Shown here one piece after another: positions 17,637 through 25,813 of a stretch of 35,662 bases of DNA. The notes under the pieces are model-generated. The model saw only the letters and a program-made list of their open reading frames with translations, was not told where the DNA came from and did no database searches. Made by a program: the position numbers and the translations under genes. Origin of the DNA: JBGQOJ01 sp052119585. Lineage in GTDB: Bacteria > Pseudomonadota > Alphaproteobacteria > Rhodobacterales > Rhodobacteraceae. Each line of letters starts with the position of its first letter. Within the stretch, counting starts at the first letter, position 1. Where the stretch lies: NCBI RefSeq assembly GCF_052119585.1, contig NZ_JBGQOJ010000030.1, positions 1 through 35,662 of the forward strand. Reading direction: 5' to 3'.

Positions 17637-18554
17637 CTACTCCGCTTCGGGCGACGGAGCGGAGGCCATCTCAGTGATGGCTTGGAATTCCGCCAGAAAC
17701 TCAGGTCGATGCTGCATCAGATACCGGACGATCCGGGCGTTTCCGAGCAGCTTTCCCAGATACCCCTTGATGACGGTCAGCTGCAGGTGGTCCTGGCCGT
17801 AGGAATCTTGAATCGATGTGATCCCTTCCTGAAGCCGTGCCAGCTCGCGCTCCATGCGGGCCATGGCCTCGGGGGTGATGCCCTTTATCTTCTTGGGCTT
17901 CTTGGTGTCCACCAGCTGTGCTTGGGGCGTTCCGGCAAGGATCGCGGAGATGTACGCCGGCGAGTAATTGTTCGCGTTCATCATCAGTTCGGCCGCCTCA
18001 ATCTGGCGCATTGCTTTCATCTTGCGCAGGATTTCGAACACGGCGGTCGCGCAGTGTTTGTCCTTCAGGATGCTGACGGCTTCTTCGCAGATTCCGTCTA
18101 GGAGCTTGGCCTTGCGCACAATGCTGCGCGGATTGAGGTCGAGCGCCAGCGCGATCTTTTCCTCGGAGACCCCGCGCTCAATCGCCTTGCGGATCATCTT
18201 GTGCTCCTGGATGGGCGCAAGGCGGCTGATTCGCTTGTTGTAGGTGAAGGCCTCGTCGTCCGTGGAGATCAGACATTCGACCTGTTCGGTGCCGAGATCC
18301 TTCAGCACCTCGATGCGGATATGCCCATCGAGCAGCATATAGGTTGCTTCCTCACCCGGGGTTCGCGTGACGACCGGCGGCTCGACCAGGCCAACTTCTT
18401 TGATGGATGCGGTGATCTGGCGATACTTGCGGCTGGATTTGACCGATGTGCCGAGGGCGCGCACTGGCAGGATGGCCGCTACTGGCACAGTGACACAATC
18501 GTTTTCAAAGCCGAGCGTGACCGCGTCTAGGGATTTGCGCTTGCCCCGGCTCAT
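17637..18554 (-). CDS. RepB/ParB-family partition-like protein
   Basis: 305 residues with an N-terminal ParB-like domain (TYMLLDGHIRIEVLKDLG near residue 70, the place of the ParB/Srx motif), a central helix-turn-helix around residues 130-150 (VSEEKIALALDLNPRSIVRKA) and a C-terminal RepB-type helical domain like that of plasmid partition proteins (KGITPEAMARMERELARLQ...). The ATG overlaps the upstream ParB-like gene's stop by 4 bp. There is no ParA gene beside it, so classical plasmid partition is unlikely. Paired with the upstream ParB-like protein and the serine recombinase it probably acts in control or targeting of recombination, or as a regulator; that role is inferred from the conserved-looking gene trio. 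Last gene of its operon. Confidence 0.78.
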   Translation of the reverse strand: MSRGKRKSLDAVTLGFENDCVTVPVAAILPVRALGTSVKSSRKYRQITASIKEVGLVEPPVVTRTPGEEATYMLLDGHIRIEVLKDLGTEQVECLISTDDEAFTYNKRISRLAPIQEHKMIRKAIERGVSEEKIALALDLNPRSIVRKAKLLDGICEEAVSILKDKHCATAVFEILRKMKAMRQIEAAELMMNANNYSPAYISAILAGTPQAQLVDTKKPKKIKGITPEAMARMERELARLQEGITSIQDSYGQDHLQLTVIKGYLGKLLGNARIVRYLMQHRPEFLAEFQAITEMASAPSPEAE

Positions 18555-19462
18555 TCCGCTGCTCCTGGTTCCAAGGATTGCCCGAGATAGGTTGGCAAAG
18601 TGTCCAATCCTTCCGCACGCAAGAGCGTCAGGAAGTGATCATCATCACGCAACCGCCGAAACGCCTCCACGACGAACATCAGGCGGCCCTGCGTCAGCTC
18701 GGCCTTCTTGATCAGCACCTTTTGGCGCTCTGCTTCTTGTTGGTAGGCGCGTACCAGGGCGTCGCTGGTCAAAGGCCGTTTAGCGCCGTTGCTTCTACTA
18801 TAGCTGTTTCGGTGAAGGCGCGGACCCTGTGCATCGCGCTGCTGGATGAGACGGCGCACGGCGGCCAATTTCTTACCGCGCAGCTTTTTCTGGGTGTAGG
18901 CGTCCATCAGAGCGCGCTGCCCGCCCTCGGCATCTGTCTTTGAAATGTCGATGGCGAGGTTCAGCGGCAGAAGGCCGGTTTCCACGGCCGAGACCAGCCG
19001 TTCTTCCCCGCGCTCCAGAAGCCCCGCGATCATGCCGACATAGTCTGGCGTGACGCCAATCTTGTTTGCGATCTGGCGGTCGTTGTAGCCGCGTTTGCGC
19101 AGGTTGCCGATTTCGCGCATCAGGTCGATCGGGTTGTGATGGCGACGTGCGCAGTTCTCCACGAGGCTCATGACAAGGCAGTCGCTCTCATCGGCGTCGA
19201 TGATGATGGCCGGGATGGCATCCTGCTGAAGCTCCATGAACGCCTCGAGCCGACCTTGGCCACAGACGAGGTCATATTCCGCGGGATCTGTCCCGGCGCG
19301 CTGCGCGACTGTGATAGGGCGCTTCAGACCGATCTTTGCGATGTTTTTGACCATCTCCTCGAAATTGCGCCGGTTGCGCACACGGGGGTTGAGGATGCGA
19401 ATTCGGTCGGTGGGGATAAGAGTGACGTGCTTCTGGGCAGTGTCGTGGGCGTCGTCATGCAT
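18551..19462 (-). CDS. ParB N-terminal domain protein (second RepB/ParB paralogue)
   Basis: 303 residues. An N-terminal ParB domain shows IRILNPRVRNRRNFEEMVKN near residue 22, EYDLVCGQGRLEAFMELQQ near residue 63 and the following ESDCLVMSLVENCARRHHNPIDLM box, the arrangement of ParB/Noc proteins including the box around the CTP-binding arginines. A helix-turn-helix follows around residues 125-150 (YNDRQIANKIGVTPDYVGMIAGLL). The C-terminal half is basic and helical. The ATG overlaps the recombinase stop by one base (TGATG) and the stop overlaps the next gene by 4 bp, so the three genes are one operon. It differs from the downstream partner in sequence, so the two may form a heteromeric complex. 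Confidence 0.78.
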   Translation of the reverse strand: MHDDAHDTAQKHVTLIPTDRIRILNPRVRNRRNFEEMVKNIAKIGLKRPITVAQRAGTDPAEYDLVCGQGRLEAFMELQQDAIPAIIIDADESDCLVMSLVENCARRHHNPIDLMREIGNLRKRGYNDRQIANKIGVTPDYVGMIAGLLERGEERLVSAVETGLLPLNLAIDISKTDAEGGQRALMDAYTQKKLRGKKLAAVRRLIQQRDAQGPRLHRNSYSRSNGAKRPLTSDALVRAYQQEAERQKVLIKKAELTQGRLMFVVEAFRRLRDDDHFLTLLRAEGLDTLPTYLGQSLEPGAAE

Positions 19463-21033
19463 CAGGCGGCCTCCGTGATCCGGGCCCGGCCAGCGAGCGC
19501 ATAAAAATAGTCGAGTGTGTCGAAGCGATAGGCATCCAGCGACAGTCCGTTTTGCTCGGCCAGCCTCAGCTTGGGGCTGGTCATGTCGATGCTCGGCAGC
19601 AGGTAATAATCACGTGGTGCTTCGTTCAATTCGTCCATCCGCACGGCAATCGTGATGTCGGGCACCAGGCCAGTATCGAGGCGGATGCGCCATTGCAGGG
19701 AGCCGCCCTGCGTCTCGAAGCATCGGGCCAACACCACTGAGGCCGTGAACTCGTCGTTGATGCGGATCAGGTCTGTGTCCGGATCCTGCACAGCCTGGCC
19801 GCCGCGATCGCCTATACCTTCGAGGATCTGGGCCACGATTCCGGGGTGGGCCTGCCGCAAGGCCCGGTTAATCTCGACGTAACGATAGTCGCGCTCTGGC
19901 TCGTAGCCAATCATCTGGTAGGCGCGCAGCAGGCTGCCGAAGCGGTTACGGAAGGCGCTGGACGACGGCACGTTGTCCTGTTCATCAATGATCAGTCCCG
20001 ACAGCACGCCTTTCTGTTTCAGTACGCCGCGCAGGGCTTCGAGCAGTTCGGCGTCCGTGAAATGTTCGCTGCGTGCGTCGACGATTTCGCGTGCGCGCAA
20101 AAACAGTGCCTCGTCCACGATGGCGGGGTAGGCGCCCTCGGCTCGGATCCACATCTCGCGAGGATTCACCACCCGGCGCTGTTTCAGCTTGAAGGACACC
20201 TTGTTGTAGACGTTGTTGCCGATGTATTTTTCGTTGGTCAGGACCTGGTGCACCGATGCCCGGGACCATGGACGCTCGAGATCCGTCAGATGCCCCTCGG
20301 CATTCAGGGTTTCAGCAATCTCCCGCTCCGAGCGGCCGTCCTCGACGAACATCCGATACATGCGGCGTACGACGTCCTGTTCCTGATCAGGGCCCGGAAC
20401 GAGGACGACCCGGTCAGTCTGAAGGCTCTTCTGCTCGCCACGGGACAACGCGCCCTTCGGGTTGCCGTGTTCGTCGATTAGCACCCGGCGCAGGCCGTAT
20501 CCAGCCGCACCGCCTTGGCGATAGCCAAGCTCAACCAGGCGGCATTGCCCGGCGAAGACCTTCACGGAAAGCTCGCGGCTGTACTCGCCCGCCATGACCC
20601 GTTTGACGGTTTTCAGCAGGTTGGAACCGATGCTGCCGTCGTTTTCGAACTGCTCGCCGCAGTAGTGCACACGGATCCCGGCGCGGGAGCAGACATGCTC
20701 GTGATACGCCCCTTCATCAGCATCCTGAAACCGGCCCCAGCGGCTGACGTCGTAGACCAGAATGGCTTTGAAATCCGCCTGGCCGGTTCGGACCTCGGCC
20801 ATCAGGTTCTGCAGCGCCTCGCGGCCGTCGAGCCGCAAACCTGAGCGACCGGAGTCCTCAAATACGCGCAGGATCTGCAGACTCCGGGCCGTGGCGTAAT
20901 TCCGGATGATGTCGAGCTGGTTTTCGGTCGAGTATTTCTGGTGATCGGTCGACATCCGCACATAGGCGACGGCCGGAATATCCTGTCCGGCCTCGTCGCA
21001 TTTGTCATCGCTGTTGTATCGACCGGTATTCAA
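19462..21033 (-). CDS. Large serine recombinase
   Basis: 523-residue site-specific recombinase. The N-terminal resolvase/invertase catalytic domain (about residues 20-165) has AYVRMSTDHQ with the nucleophilic Ser at residue 28, LVYDVSRWGRF near residue 92, and the conserved helix region. A PF07508-type recombinase domain (about 190-300) contains REIAETLNAEGHLT and SRASVHQVLTNEKYIGN. The C-terminal ~220 residues are not a zinc-ribbon/coiled coil of the classic kind and are peculiar to this subgroup. The start is a TTG at 21033 with an AGGA some 11 nt upstream, because the next in-frame Met falls in the catalytic motif. It heads the operon with the two ParB-like genes and faces away from the phage genes. 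It likely mobilises the BREX-bearing element or the prophage. Confidence 0.88.
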   Translation of the reverse strand: MNTGRYNSDDKCDEAGQDIPAVAYVRMSTDHQKYSTENQLDIIRNYATARSLQILRVFEDSGRSGLRLDGREALQNLMAEVRTGQADFKAILVYDVSRWGRFQDADEGAYHEHVCSRAGIRVHYCGEQFENDGSIGSNLLKTVKRVMAGEYSRELSVKVFAGQCRLVELGYRQGGAAGYGLRRVLIDEHGNPKGALSRGEQKSLQTDRVVLVPGPDQEQDVVRRMYRMFVEDGRSEREIAETLNAEGHLTDLERPWSRASVHQVLTNEKYIGNNVYNKVSFKLKQRRVVNPREMWIRAEGAYPAIVDEALFLRAREIVDARSEHFTDAELLEALRGVLKQKGVLSGLIIDEQDNVPSSSAFRNRFGSLLRAYQMIGYEPERDYRYVEINRALRQAHPGIVAQILEGIGDRGGQAVQDPDTDLIRINDEFTASVVLARCFETQGGSLQWRIRLDTGLVPDITIAVRMDELNEAPRDYYLLPSIDMTSPKLRLAEQNGLSLDAYRFDTLDYFYALAGRARITEAA

Positions 21034-21283
21034 ATCGCGTTTTCCTGTTCAGCCTTGTTTGGTTTCTATTTTTCCATCTGGCACAAGCGCGTCTGGAAAG
21101 TCGTTTCCTGAAACGGGCAAGGTCTTTCCGTTTGCCCGGCAGCCATTTTTCAAATTGCAGTTCATTACTGCGCTCCTAAAATCAGCAGTGTCCGTCAAGC
21201 GCGGTCCAATGACCCGTCACGGACAAAACCGGTTTTCGTCGTTTTCATGGTTCTTCAATTGTTTAACGAAGAAGGACGTGGAG
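21034..21283. other. Divergent intergenic region with several inverted repeats
   Basis: 250 bp between the divergent recombinase and HTH genes, so it must hold promoters for both. Visible inverted repeats: GTTTC-CT-GAAAC (21103-21114), GGGCAA/TTGCCC (21115-21120 and 21132-21137), and GTCCGT/ACGGAC (21190-21195 and 21219-21224). Serine recombinase attachment sites are often next to the recombinase gene, so an att core could be here. I cannot pick promoter boxes with confidence. Confidence 0.35.
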
Positions 21284-21589
21284 ATGCGCGTGAAAATGGG
21301 CACAGTTGTGCCGAAAATGGGCACATTTGTGCACCTGGTCGAAGAACCAACCGATTATCGAACCGCCATCGCGATGGCTCTGCACGAAGAGTTGGACGAC
21401 ACACACAGGGCAATCAAAATGGCCATGCGCTGGACGGGTGCCAGCGAACGGACCGTGAAGTACTGGTTCTCGGGCGAGCGGGGGCCTAGCGGTGACCATC
21501 TGATCGCCCTCGCGCGGCATTCGGATGCTGTGCTGTATGTTGTGCTTGCGCTTGCGGGCCGCCACATTGTCGAGGACTCTGACGACTGA
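21284..21589 (+). CDS. Small HTH protein, probable phage/element regulator
   Basis: 101 residues from the ATG at 21284, which has GGAC/GGAG-like sequence just upstream; the open frame continues further 5' but that part looks non-coding. The core IKMAMRWTGASERTVKYWFSGERGPSGDHLIALARHSDAVLYVVLALAGR has the pattern of an XRE-like or excisionase-like helix-turn-helix, with SERTVKYWF as the recognition helix region. The first 14 codons are formed by a 21-bp tandem repeat containing palindromes, so the true start could instead be the in-frame ATG at 21296 or 21317, which would leave the palindromes in the leader. It is divergent from the recombinase and may regulate both directions. Confidence 0.62.
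   Translation: MRVKMGTVVPKMGTFVHLVEEPTDYRTAIAMALHEELDDTHRAIKMAMRWTGASERTVKYWFSGERGPSGDHLIALARHSDAVLYVVLALAGRHIVEDSDD
21292..21333. promoter_or_regulatory. Twin palindromes in a 21-bp tandem repeat
   Basis: Two adjacent 21-bp units (21292-21312 and 21313-21333) are identical at 19 positions. Each contains a palindrome GCACA-NT-TGTGC, at 21300-21311 and 21321-21332. The 21-bp period equals two helical turns, so two dimers would bind the same DNA face. They lie at the 5' end of the HTH gene and resemble autoregulatory operators. Confidence 0.5.
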
Positions 21590-21685
21590 CGGTGGTTTCA
21601 AGGGGTGGAAGCCCGGTGATCGGCGGCTTGTTTTGTGTGCGTTTTTGGTTATATTGAATACATCGAAGCTTAGAGGTGCTGCGCC

Positions 21686-21940
21686 ATGTCCCGAACGACC
21701 ACGATGACCGTCCGCCTTGGTGGAGCCCTGAGTAACTTCGTGTCGGCCAACGTAGGCGATGACGGGTCCTATGAGAATGTCAGCGAGTACATCCGTGACC
21801 TGATCCGGCGTGACAAAGAGAGGGCTGAGGCCGAGGCCTTCAACCGGTTGAAGGCTGAGTTGACCCATGCCTTCGCGGCCCCGGACGAGACGTACAAGCC
21901 GCTGACGGCGGCAGAGGTGATCGCGCGGAACCGGGACTGA
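21686..21940 (+). CDS. parD: ParD-like antitoxin (ribbon-helix-helix)
   Basis: 84 residues. The N-terminal TTTMTVRLGGALSNFVSANV is the DNA-binding strand and first helix of a ribbon-helix-helix protein, and SYENVSEYIRDLIRRDKER is the second helix typical of ParD/CopG antitoxins. The C-terminal part with PDETYKPLTAAEVIARN should be the flexible toxin-binding tail. GAGGTG lies upstream of the ATG. It precedes the parE gene by 4 bp, the standard antitoxin-first order, and would repress its own operon together with ParE. Confidence 0.85.
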   Translation: MSRTTTMTVRLGGALSNFVSANVGDDGSYENVSEYIRDLIRRDKERAEAEAFNRLKAELTHAFAAPDETYKPLTAAEVIARNRD

Positions 21941-21944
21941 CCCG

Positions 21945-22262
21945 GTGCCCGCCGTTCGCATTCAGGAAGGGGCGTCCCATCGCCTCGATGACATTTACCG
22001 CTACACCCGCGACAGGTGGGGTGACGAGCAAGCCGAAACTTACATCACCGGCCTGTTCGCGGCCCTCGACAAGATCGCGGCCCACGGCGTCGTGTCAAAA
22101 CCCATCCCGGCGGAATTTGGCGTCGAGGGATATTTCTTTCGCTACGAGCGCCATTTCGTCTACTGGCGTCATCTCTCGAATGGCGACATCGGGATCGTGA
22201 CAATCCTGCACGAGCGCATGCATCAGATCGACCGCTTCCGTGATGATTTCGGGATTAGCTGA
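21945..22262 (+). CDS. parE: ParE-family toxin
   Basis: 105 residues of the RelE/ParE superfamily, starting at a GTG 4 bp after parD. The pattern EGASHRLDDIYRYTRDRWGDEQAETYITGLFAALDKIA is the N-terminal helical hairpin, and FFRYERHFVYWRHLSNGDIGIVTILHERMHQIDRFRDDF is the beta-sheet and C-terminal helix of ParE. ParE toxins poison DNA gyrase. With ParD it forms a stabilisation module for the element. The coding sequence is intact. Confidence 0.87.
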   Translation: MPAVRIQEGASHRLDDIYRYTRDRWGDEQAETYITGLFAALDKIAAHGVVSKPIPAEFGVEGYFFRYERHFVYWRHLSNGDIGIVTILHERMHQIDRFRDDFGIS

Positions 22263-22761
22263 AAGCCTAGTTTTCGAATGAGCGTCAGATTTGCGCAGGG
22301 TTTCGCGTGGGTCCCCCGGAGTCCGACGCTGGCACGAGAGAGAGTTCGTTGCATGTGTCATCCCCTCCGCCACAAACCATTCGCGAACCCGAGACGAGGC
22401 CCCAGTGTGGGCCTTTTTTCTTTTTGGTTCAAAGGGGTTTAGCGGAGCCATCCGACTTTCGGAGACTGGCCGTTGGCCCGAGTTTGGTCTCTGAACGCCC
22501 CGCGTCTCCTTTCACCCGCCCTTCACTTAAATCGAGACGCATTCAAAAAGATTTGCCTTTTCAGTAGCTTGGTGAAGTTGGATTGCGCCGCGGTTGAGGT
22601 AGGTTCTTCTGCTCTCGGTACGAACAGAGACACCCGAAAGCGGCGTTCTACAGCGCAATCGCGCGCAAGACCGCGCGAAGCCATTGGCGTCAGACAGCCT
22701 TTCGCCTAATAGGTAAGGTGAGGGCTCGTGATCGGCAGCCGCAGCATTTGGAGATACGGTG
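22263..22761. other. Intergenic region without a supported gene
   Basis: About 500 bp between parE and the next gene. It contains one clear terminator (22397-22425) and otherwise only short open frames that do not look coding. A CCTCCGCCA stretch at about 22357 resembles a tRNA 3' end but no tRNA can be folded around it. A promoter for the downstream gene should lie after the terminator, but no convincing boxes were seen. Confidence 0.5.
22397..22425 (+). terminator. Rho-independent terminator
   Basis: AGGCCC (22397-22402), a 6-nt loop and GGGCCT (22409-22414), followed by a T-rich run TTTTTTCTTTTT. It is placed to end the parDE transcript. Confidence 0.7.
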
Positions 22762-24153
22762 ATGGCACCCCGAGGAAATGCCCATGGTCTGATTGAATGG
22801 TCTCGCCGCGATCCATGGCACGAGCGCATGGGTGAAATCATCGAGCGGCACATCCGCCGTGGCTGTGACCTGAATGACATCGACATCTACGACCTGCCGG
22901 ACGTGATCGGCGAACATGCCATGGTTGCGATGGACTGCGCCTTCGAGGATTGCTGCACGGTAACCTGGCAGGATGGCAGCAATCTCGCCAATGATTACCT
23001 CAAGCGGCGGGGCTGGAAGGAAACAGCTATCAACCGTGCCTATATCGAGGCGCTCCGGGATTCGCTGGTCAGCCTTTATGAGGTCAGCGACGTTTGCCGT
23101 GGAGAATGCTTTCTGGCGCGCGACCTTGTGCGCGGTGGTGATCCGATCCGAGTGACCGAACGGACAGCCACGAAGACGCTGGTGCAATGGGACGTTATAG
23201 CAACTCGGATTGTGACGGTGCGGGGCGTGGTCCAGATGAGCGGTGCGGTGCTGGCCGTTGATCGAGAGCTTGCAGACGAGATGCTGGCGCTCATCCGGCG
23301 CACACAGAGCCGCGCACCCGAAGCGGTGGCCGAGATCGCAGACCCCGAATTGCGAACTCGCCTCGAGACCGAAATAGTCAATGACGAGACGCTGCTATCG
23401 ATAGTCGCGCCTGTGGTCACGACACTGTGGCTGAATGACACGATCCGACGCTACCGCGCACCATTGCCCGACCTTGCCAACAGTGACGGCGAGAAGCTGG
23501 AGTTCATGACACTGCATTATCGTCTGTTGCCCGGAGTTGCGGCGGCCGATGTCGCTGCGGCAGTTGCCAGCGTGCATGATATTCGCGACGAAGACGATGG
23601 AGAGCATTGGATCTGGTTCGCGCCAGAAAAGCCCCCTCGCAAGGGACGCAAGAGCCGTCAAGGTGAGGATGCCGATACCGGACGCACCATCCACGGGCAT
23701 CTGACGCTTCGCCCGACGACGCTCGAGGTCATGGTCAATTCCGAAGCCCGGGCGACGCGCATCCGGGATCTGCTGGCACCTATTCTCGATGGTCTGGTCC
23801 AGACACCGCTGGTCGAGCAAGTTACGCCTGAACAGGCCATGGCCGCCAGGGGCAGTGGTTCAGCCTCCACAGCCAAAAGCCTACCGGAAGGGATGAGCCC
23901 GGACGATATGCGCGAGGCCGTGCATCAAGTTCTAGATCGCCAATATCGAAATGTCCTCAGCCAGAAGATACCCGTGCTTGGCGACAAGACACCGCGACAG
24001 GCTGTGCGGAGTGCAAAGGGGCGGCAGGCCGTCGCCAACTGGCTAAAGGGCTTCGAGCAAAACAAGGCCCAGTTGCCTGCAAACGACCCGATGCATGATT
24101 ACGACTTCAGCTGGATGTGGGAGGAACTCGGCATTACCGACCTGCGGTCGTGA
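22762..24153 (+). CDS. Hypothetical protein with TPR-EAV C-terminal motif
   Basis: 463 residues from the ATG at 22762, preferred over the GTG at 22759 because the GGAG at 22750 is then 8 nt away. I do not recognise the whole protein. The N-terminal ~110 residues are helical; the centre is rich in strands, with an Arg/Lys patch around residue 295. The C-terminal ~80 residues contain LGDKTPRQAVRSAKGRQAVANWLKGFE and a YDFSWMWEELGI ending. That ending resembles tails seen in some SEC-C or Xre/MbcA-type proteins (a TPREA-like box followed by an aromatic YDF segment), but no Cys cluster for a SEC-C zinc site is present. It is the first gene after the parDE terminator. Function unknown. Confidence 0.7.
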   Translation: MAPRGNAHGLIEWSRRDPWHERMGEIIERHIRRGCDLNDIDIYDLPDVIGEHAMVAMDCAFEDCCTVTWQDGSNLANDYLKRRGWKETAINRAYIEALRDSLVSLYEVSDVCRGECFLARDLVRGGDPIRVTERTATKTLVQWDVIATRIVTVRGVVQMSGAVLAVDRELADEMLALIRRTQSRAPEAVAEIADPELRTRLETEIVNDETLLSIVAPVVTTLWLNDTIRRYRAPLPDLANSDGEKLEFMTLHYRLLPGVAAADVAAAVASVHDIRDEDDGEHWIWFAPEKPPRKGRKSRQGEDADTGRTIHGHLTLRPTTLEVMVNSEARATRIRDLLAPILDGLVQTPLVEQVTPEQAMAARGSGSASTAKSLPEGMSPDDMREAVHQVLDRQYRNVLSQKIPVLGDKTPRQAVRSAKGRQAVANWLKGFEQNKAQLPANDPMHDYDFSWMWEELGITDLRS

Positions 24154-24325
24154 CTGTCTCTCCGCCGAAGGCCTGCCCCACTTGATCCCCCCAAGTTTCC
24201 CCTGCTAGGAAGCAGGAATCATAGAGGCTGATTCCCAACGCCTCGCGTCCGCAAGTTAACCGTTTCAGTATCTCCGGCGCGAGGTAGGCCAACCGCAGCT
24301 GGCGGCTGACATGGCGTTCGGCCAT
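24134..24325 (-). pseudogene. Possible C-terminal remnant of a serine recombinase
   Basis: The minus frame encodes about 63 residues containing HVSRQLRLAYLAPEILKRL and LGISLYDSCFLAGETW. This pattern resembles the HTH-like tail of alphaproteobacterial recombinases (IRLAYLAPE...IL.GR..). The fragment fills the gap between two plus-strand genes exactly, overlaps the end of one, and has no start or domain upstream. It could be what was left by an excised or decayed element, and it borders the gene below that seems to have lost sequence. Recognition is from memory of family patterns and is tentative. Confidence 0.33.
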
Positions 24326-24330
24326 CCTAC

Positions 24331-25551
24331 ATGGCGCGCTACGGCGCGCGACTGGTCACCAACGGCTATGCCATTCTGCCGATCGGCCCGGGCAGCCTTT
24401 GTGCGATCGGCGCGTTGATGGGCCGTCAATACAGGACCGAGAGCAACCTGCGTTCGAACCTTTATGTCGTGGGGATTGCCGACAGCGGATCGGGCAAGAA
24501 CCACGCCCGTGAGATCATCAACGAGGTCTTCTTCGAGGCGGGGCTCGCCCATCACCTCGGCGGGAACAAGATCGCCTCTGGCGCCGGGCTTTTGACTGCG
24601 CTGCATCGCCAGCCCGCGATCCTGTTCCAGATCGACGAATTTGGCATGTTCCTCGCGGCTGCCGCGGACCGTAAACGCAGCCCGCGCCACATCACCGAGA
24701 TACTCGACAACATGACCGAGCTCTATACGGCGGCCGGTGGCATCTTTCTCGGCGCGGAATACGCCAACCGGGATGGCGCGAACGAACGGCGTGACATCAA
24801 TCAGCCCTGCCTGTGTGTCTACGGCACGACGACCCCACTGCACTTCTGGGGCGCATTGCAGGGGGCAAACGTGGTGGATGGCTCGCTTGCCCGCTTTCTG
24901 ATCCTGCCCAGCGACGAGGATTACCCCGACGAGAACATCGCCGTCGGCATTCGACAGGCCCCACCTGCGCTGCTCCGGGGGCTTCAGCGCGTGGCAGCAG
25001 GCGGTGGGCACCAGAAGGGCAATCTGATGGGCAAGACGGCGGATCAGAACACCAACGTGACACCGATGATCGTCGCCATGACCGATGACGCCCGCGCGCG
25101 GTTCAAGGCGCTCAGCGTTGAGTTGACGGGAGAGTTGCGGGCAGCCGCTGGTACTGCGTGTACGGCGATCCTGGCGCGCATCGGAGAAAATGCCCTGAAA
25201 CTTGCCCTTATTGTGGCGGTGGGCCGTGATCCAGCACGTCCTGAGATCGACATCACGGCTGCGGACTGGGCCATCTGCTTTGTTCAGAATTACGCACGGC
25301 GGACGATCGAGGCCGTCGAGCGGCATGTAGCCGATACCGAGATCGAGGCGCATCTCAAACGGCTCAAGGAGATCATTCGGAATGCCGGGGCAAACGGGAT
25401 CACCAAATCCGAGGTTACGCGGGCATCACAATGGTTGAAATCCCGCGACCGAAATGAAATTCTGGAAACGCTGATCGAAAGTGGGGACATCACCACCGGC
25501 ATGCGCGACACCGGCGGTCGCCGGGCCATGGTCTACAGGACGATCAGGTGA
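24331..25551 (+). CDS. Phage primase-helicase, apparently lacking the Prim-Pol domain
   Basis: 406 residues. From about residue 25 on it reads as a DUF3987-like phage replicative ATPase: Walker A-like GIADSGSGKNHARE near residue 48 and Walker B-like ILFQIDEFGMFL near residue 97, then a helicase-like core and a small C-terminal winged-helix-like region. The first 21 residues, MARYGARLVTNGYAILPIGPG, look like the very start of a bifunctional primase-polymerase (Prim-Pol) domain, which in related phage proteins continues for some 200 residues before the ATPase part. Here it joins the ATPase part at about 24394. There is no clear ribosome site before the ATG and an in-frame TGA lies 22 bp upstream, so this is the only start available. 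Probably an in-frame deletion derivative; activity as a helicase without priming is possible. Confidence 0.7.
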   Translation: MARYGARLVTNGYAILPIGPGSLCAIGALMGRQYRTESNLRSNLYVVGIADSGSGKNHAREIINEVFFEAGLAHHLGGNKIASGAGLLTALHRQPAILFQIDEFGMFLAAAADRKRSPRHITEILDNMTELYTAAGGIFLGAEYANRDGANERRDINQPCLCVYGTTTPLHFWGALQGANVVDGSLARFLILPSDEDYPDENIAVGIRQAPPALLRGLQRVAAGGGHQKGNLMGKTADQNTNVTPMIVAMTDDARARFKALSVELTGELRAAAGTACTAILARIGENALKLALIVAVGRDPARPEIDITAADWAICFVQNYARRTIEAVERHVADTEIEAHLKRLKEIIRNAGANGITKSEVTRASQWLKSRDRNEILETLIESGDITTGMRDTGGRRAMVYRTIR

Positions 25552-25560
25552 AAAGAGGGC

Positions 25561-25813
25561 TTCTTTCAAAACGGGGCTTTCTTCAATTTGAAAGAAGTTG
25601 GGGCCTAAGTCACTGTTCAGGAATGTTTTTTTCACTTCCTTCACTTCTTTCAATCTTTCAAGAGGACACATGTATATGTGTGTTCGCGCGCGCATGAGGG
25701 AAGTGGTACCTATTGAAATAATTGAAGTATTGAAAGAAGGTATAATATACATACTATTCAATACCTTAATGGTCGACTTCTTTCAAATCGATCAAATGAA
25801 GGAATTGAAAGAA
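25561..25813. repeat. AT-rich region with six copies of TTCTTTCAA in both orientations
   Basis: The 9-mer TTCTTTCAA or its complement occurs at 25561, 25588 (-), 25645, 25730 (-), 25778 and 25805 (-). The outer two pairs have identical geometry, TTCTTTCAA-N18-TTGAAAGAA (25561-25596 and 25778-25813). The inner pair is spaced 85 bp apart. The region is very AT-rich (16 G/C of 60 at 25741-25800). It follows the primase-helicase gene. An origin of replication with initiator sites, or a silencer/operator array, fits best; it contains no supported gene. Confidence 0.6.

Noticed and set aside
22340..22425. tRNA or tmRNA 3' end (CCTCCGCCA before a terminator), possible att site
   Set aside because: The bases before it cannot form a T-arm and no matching acceptor strand was found; no second copy of the stretch was seen in the window.
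24265..25353. Minus-strand frame of 362 codons opposite the primase-helicase gene
   Set aside because: The plus-strand gene has Walker motifs; the antisense product looks like a shadow.
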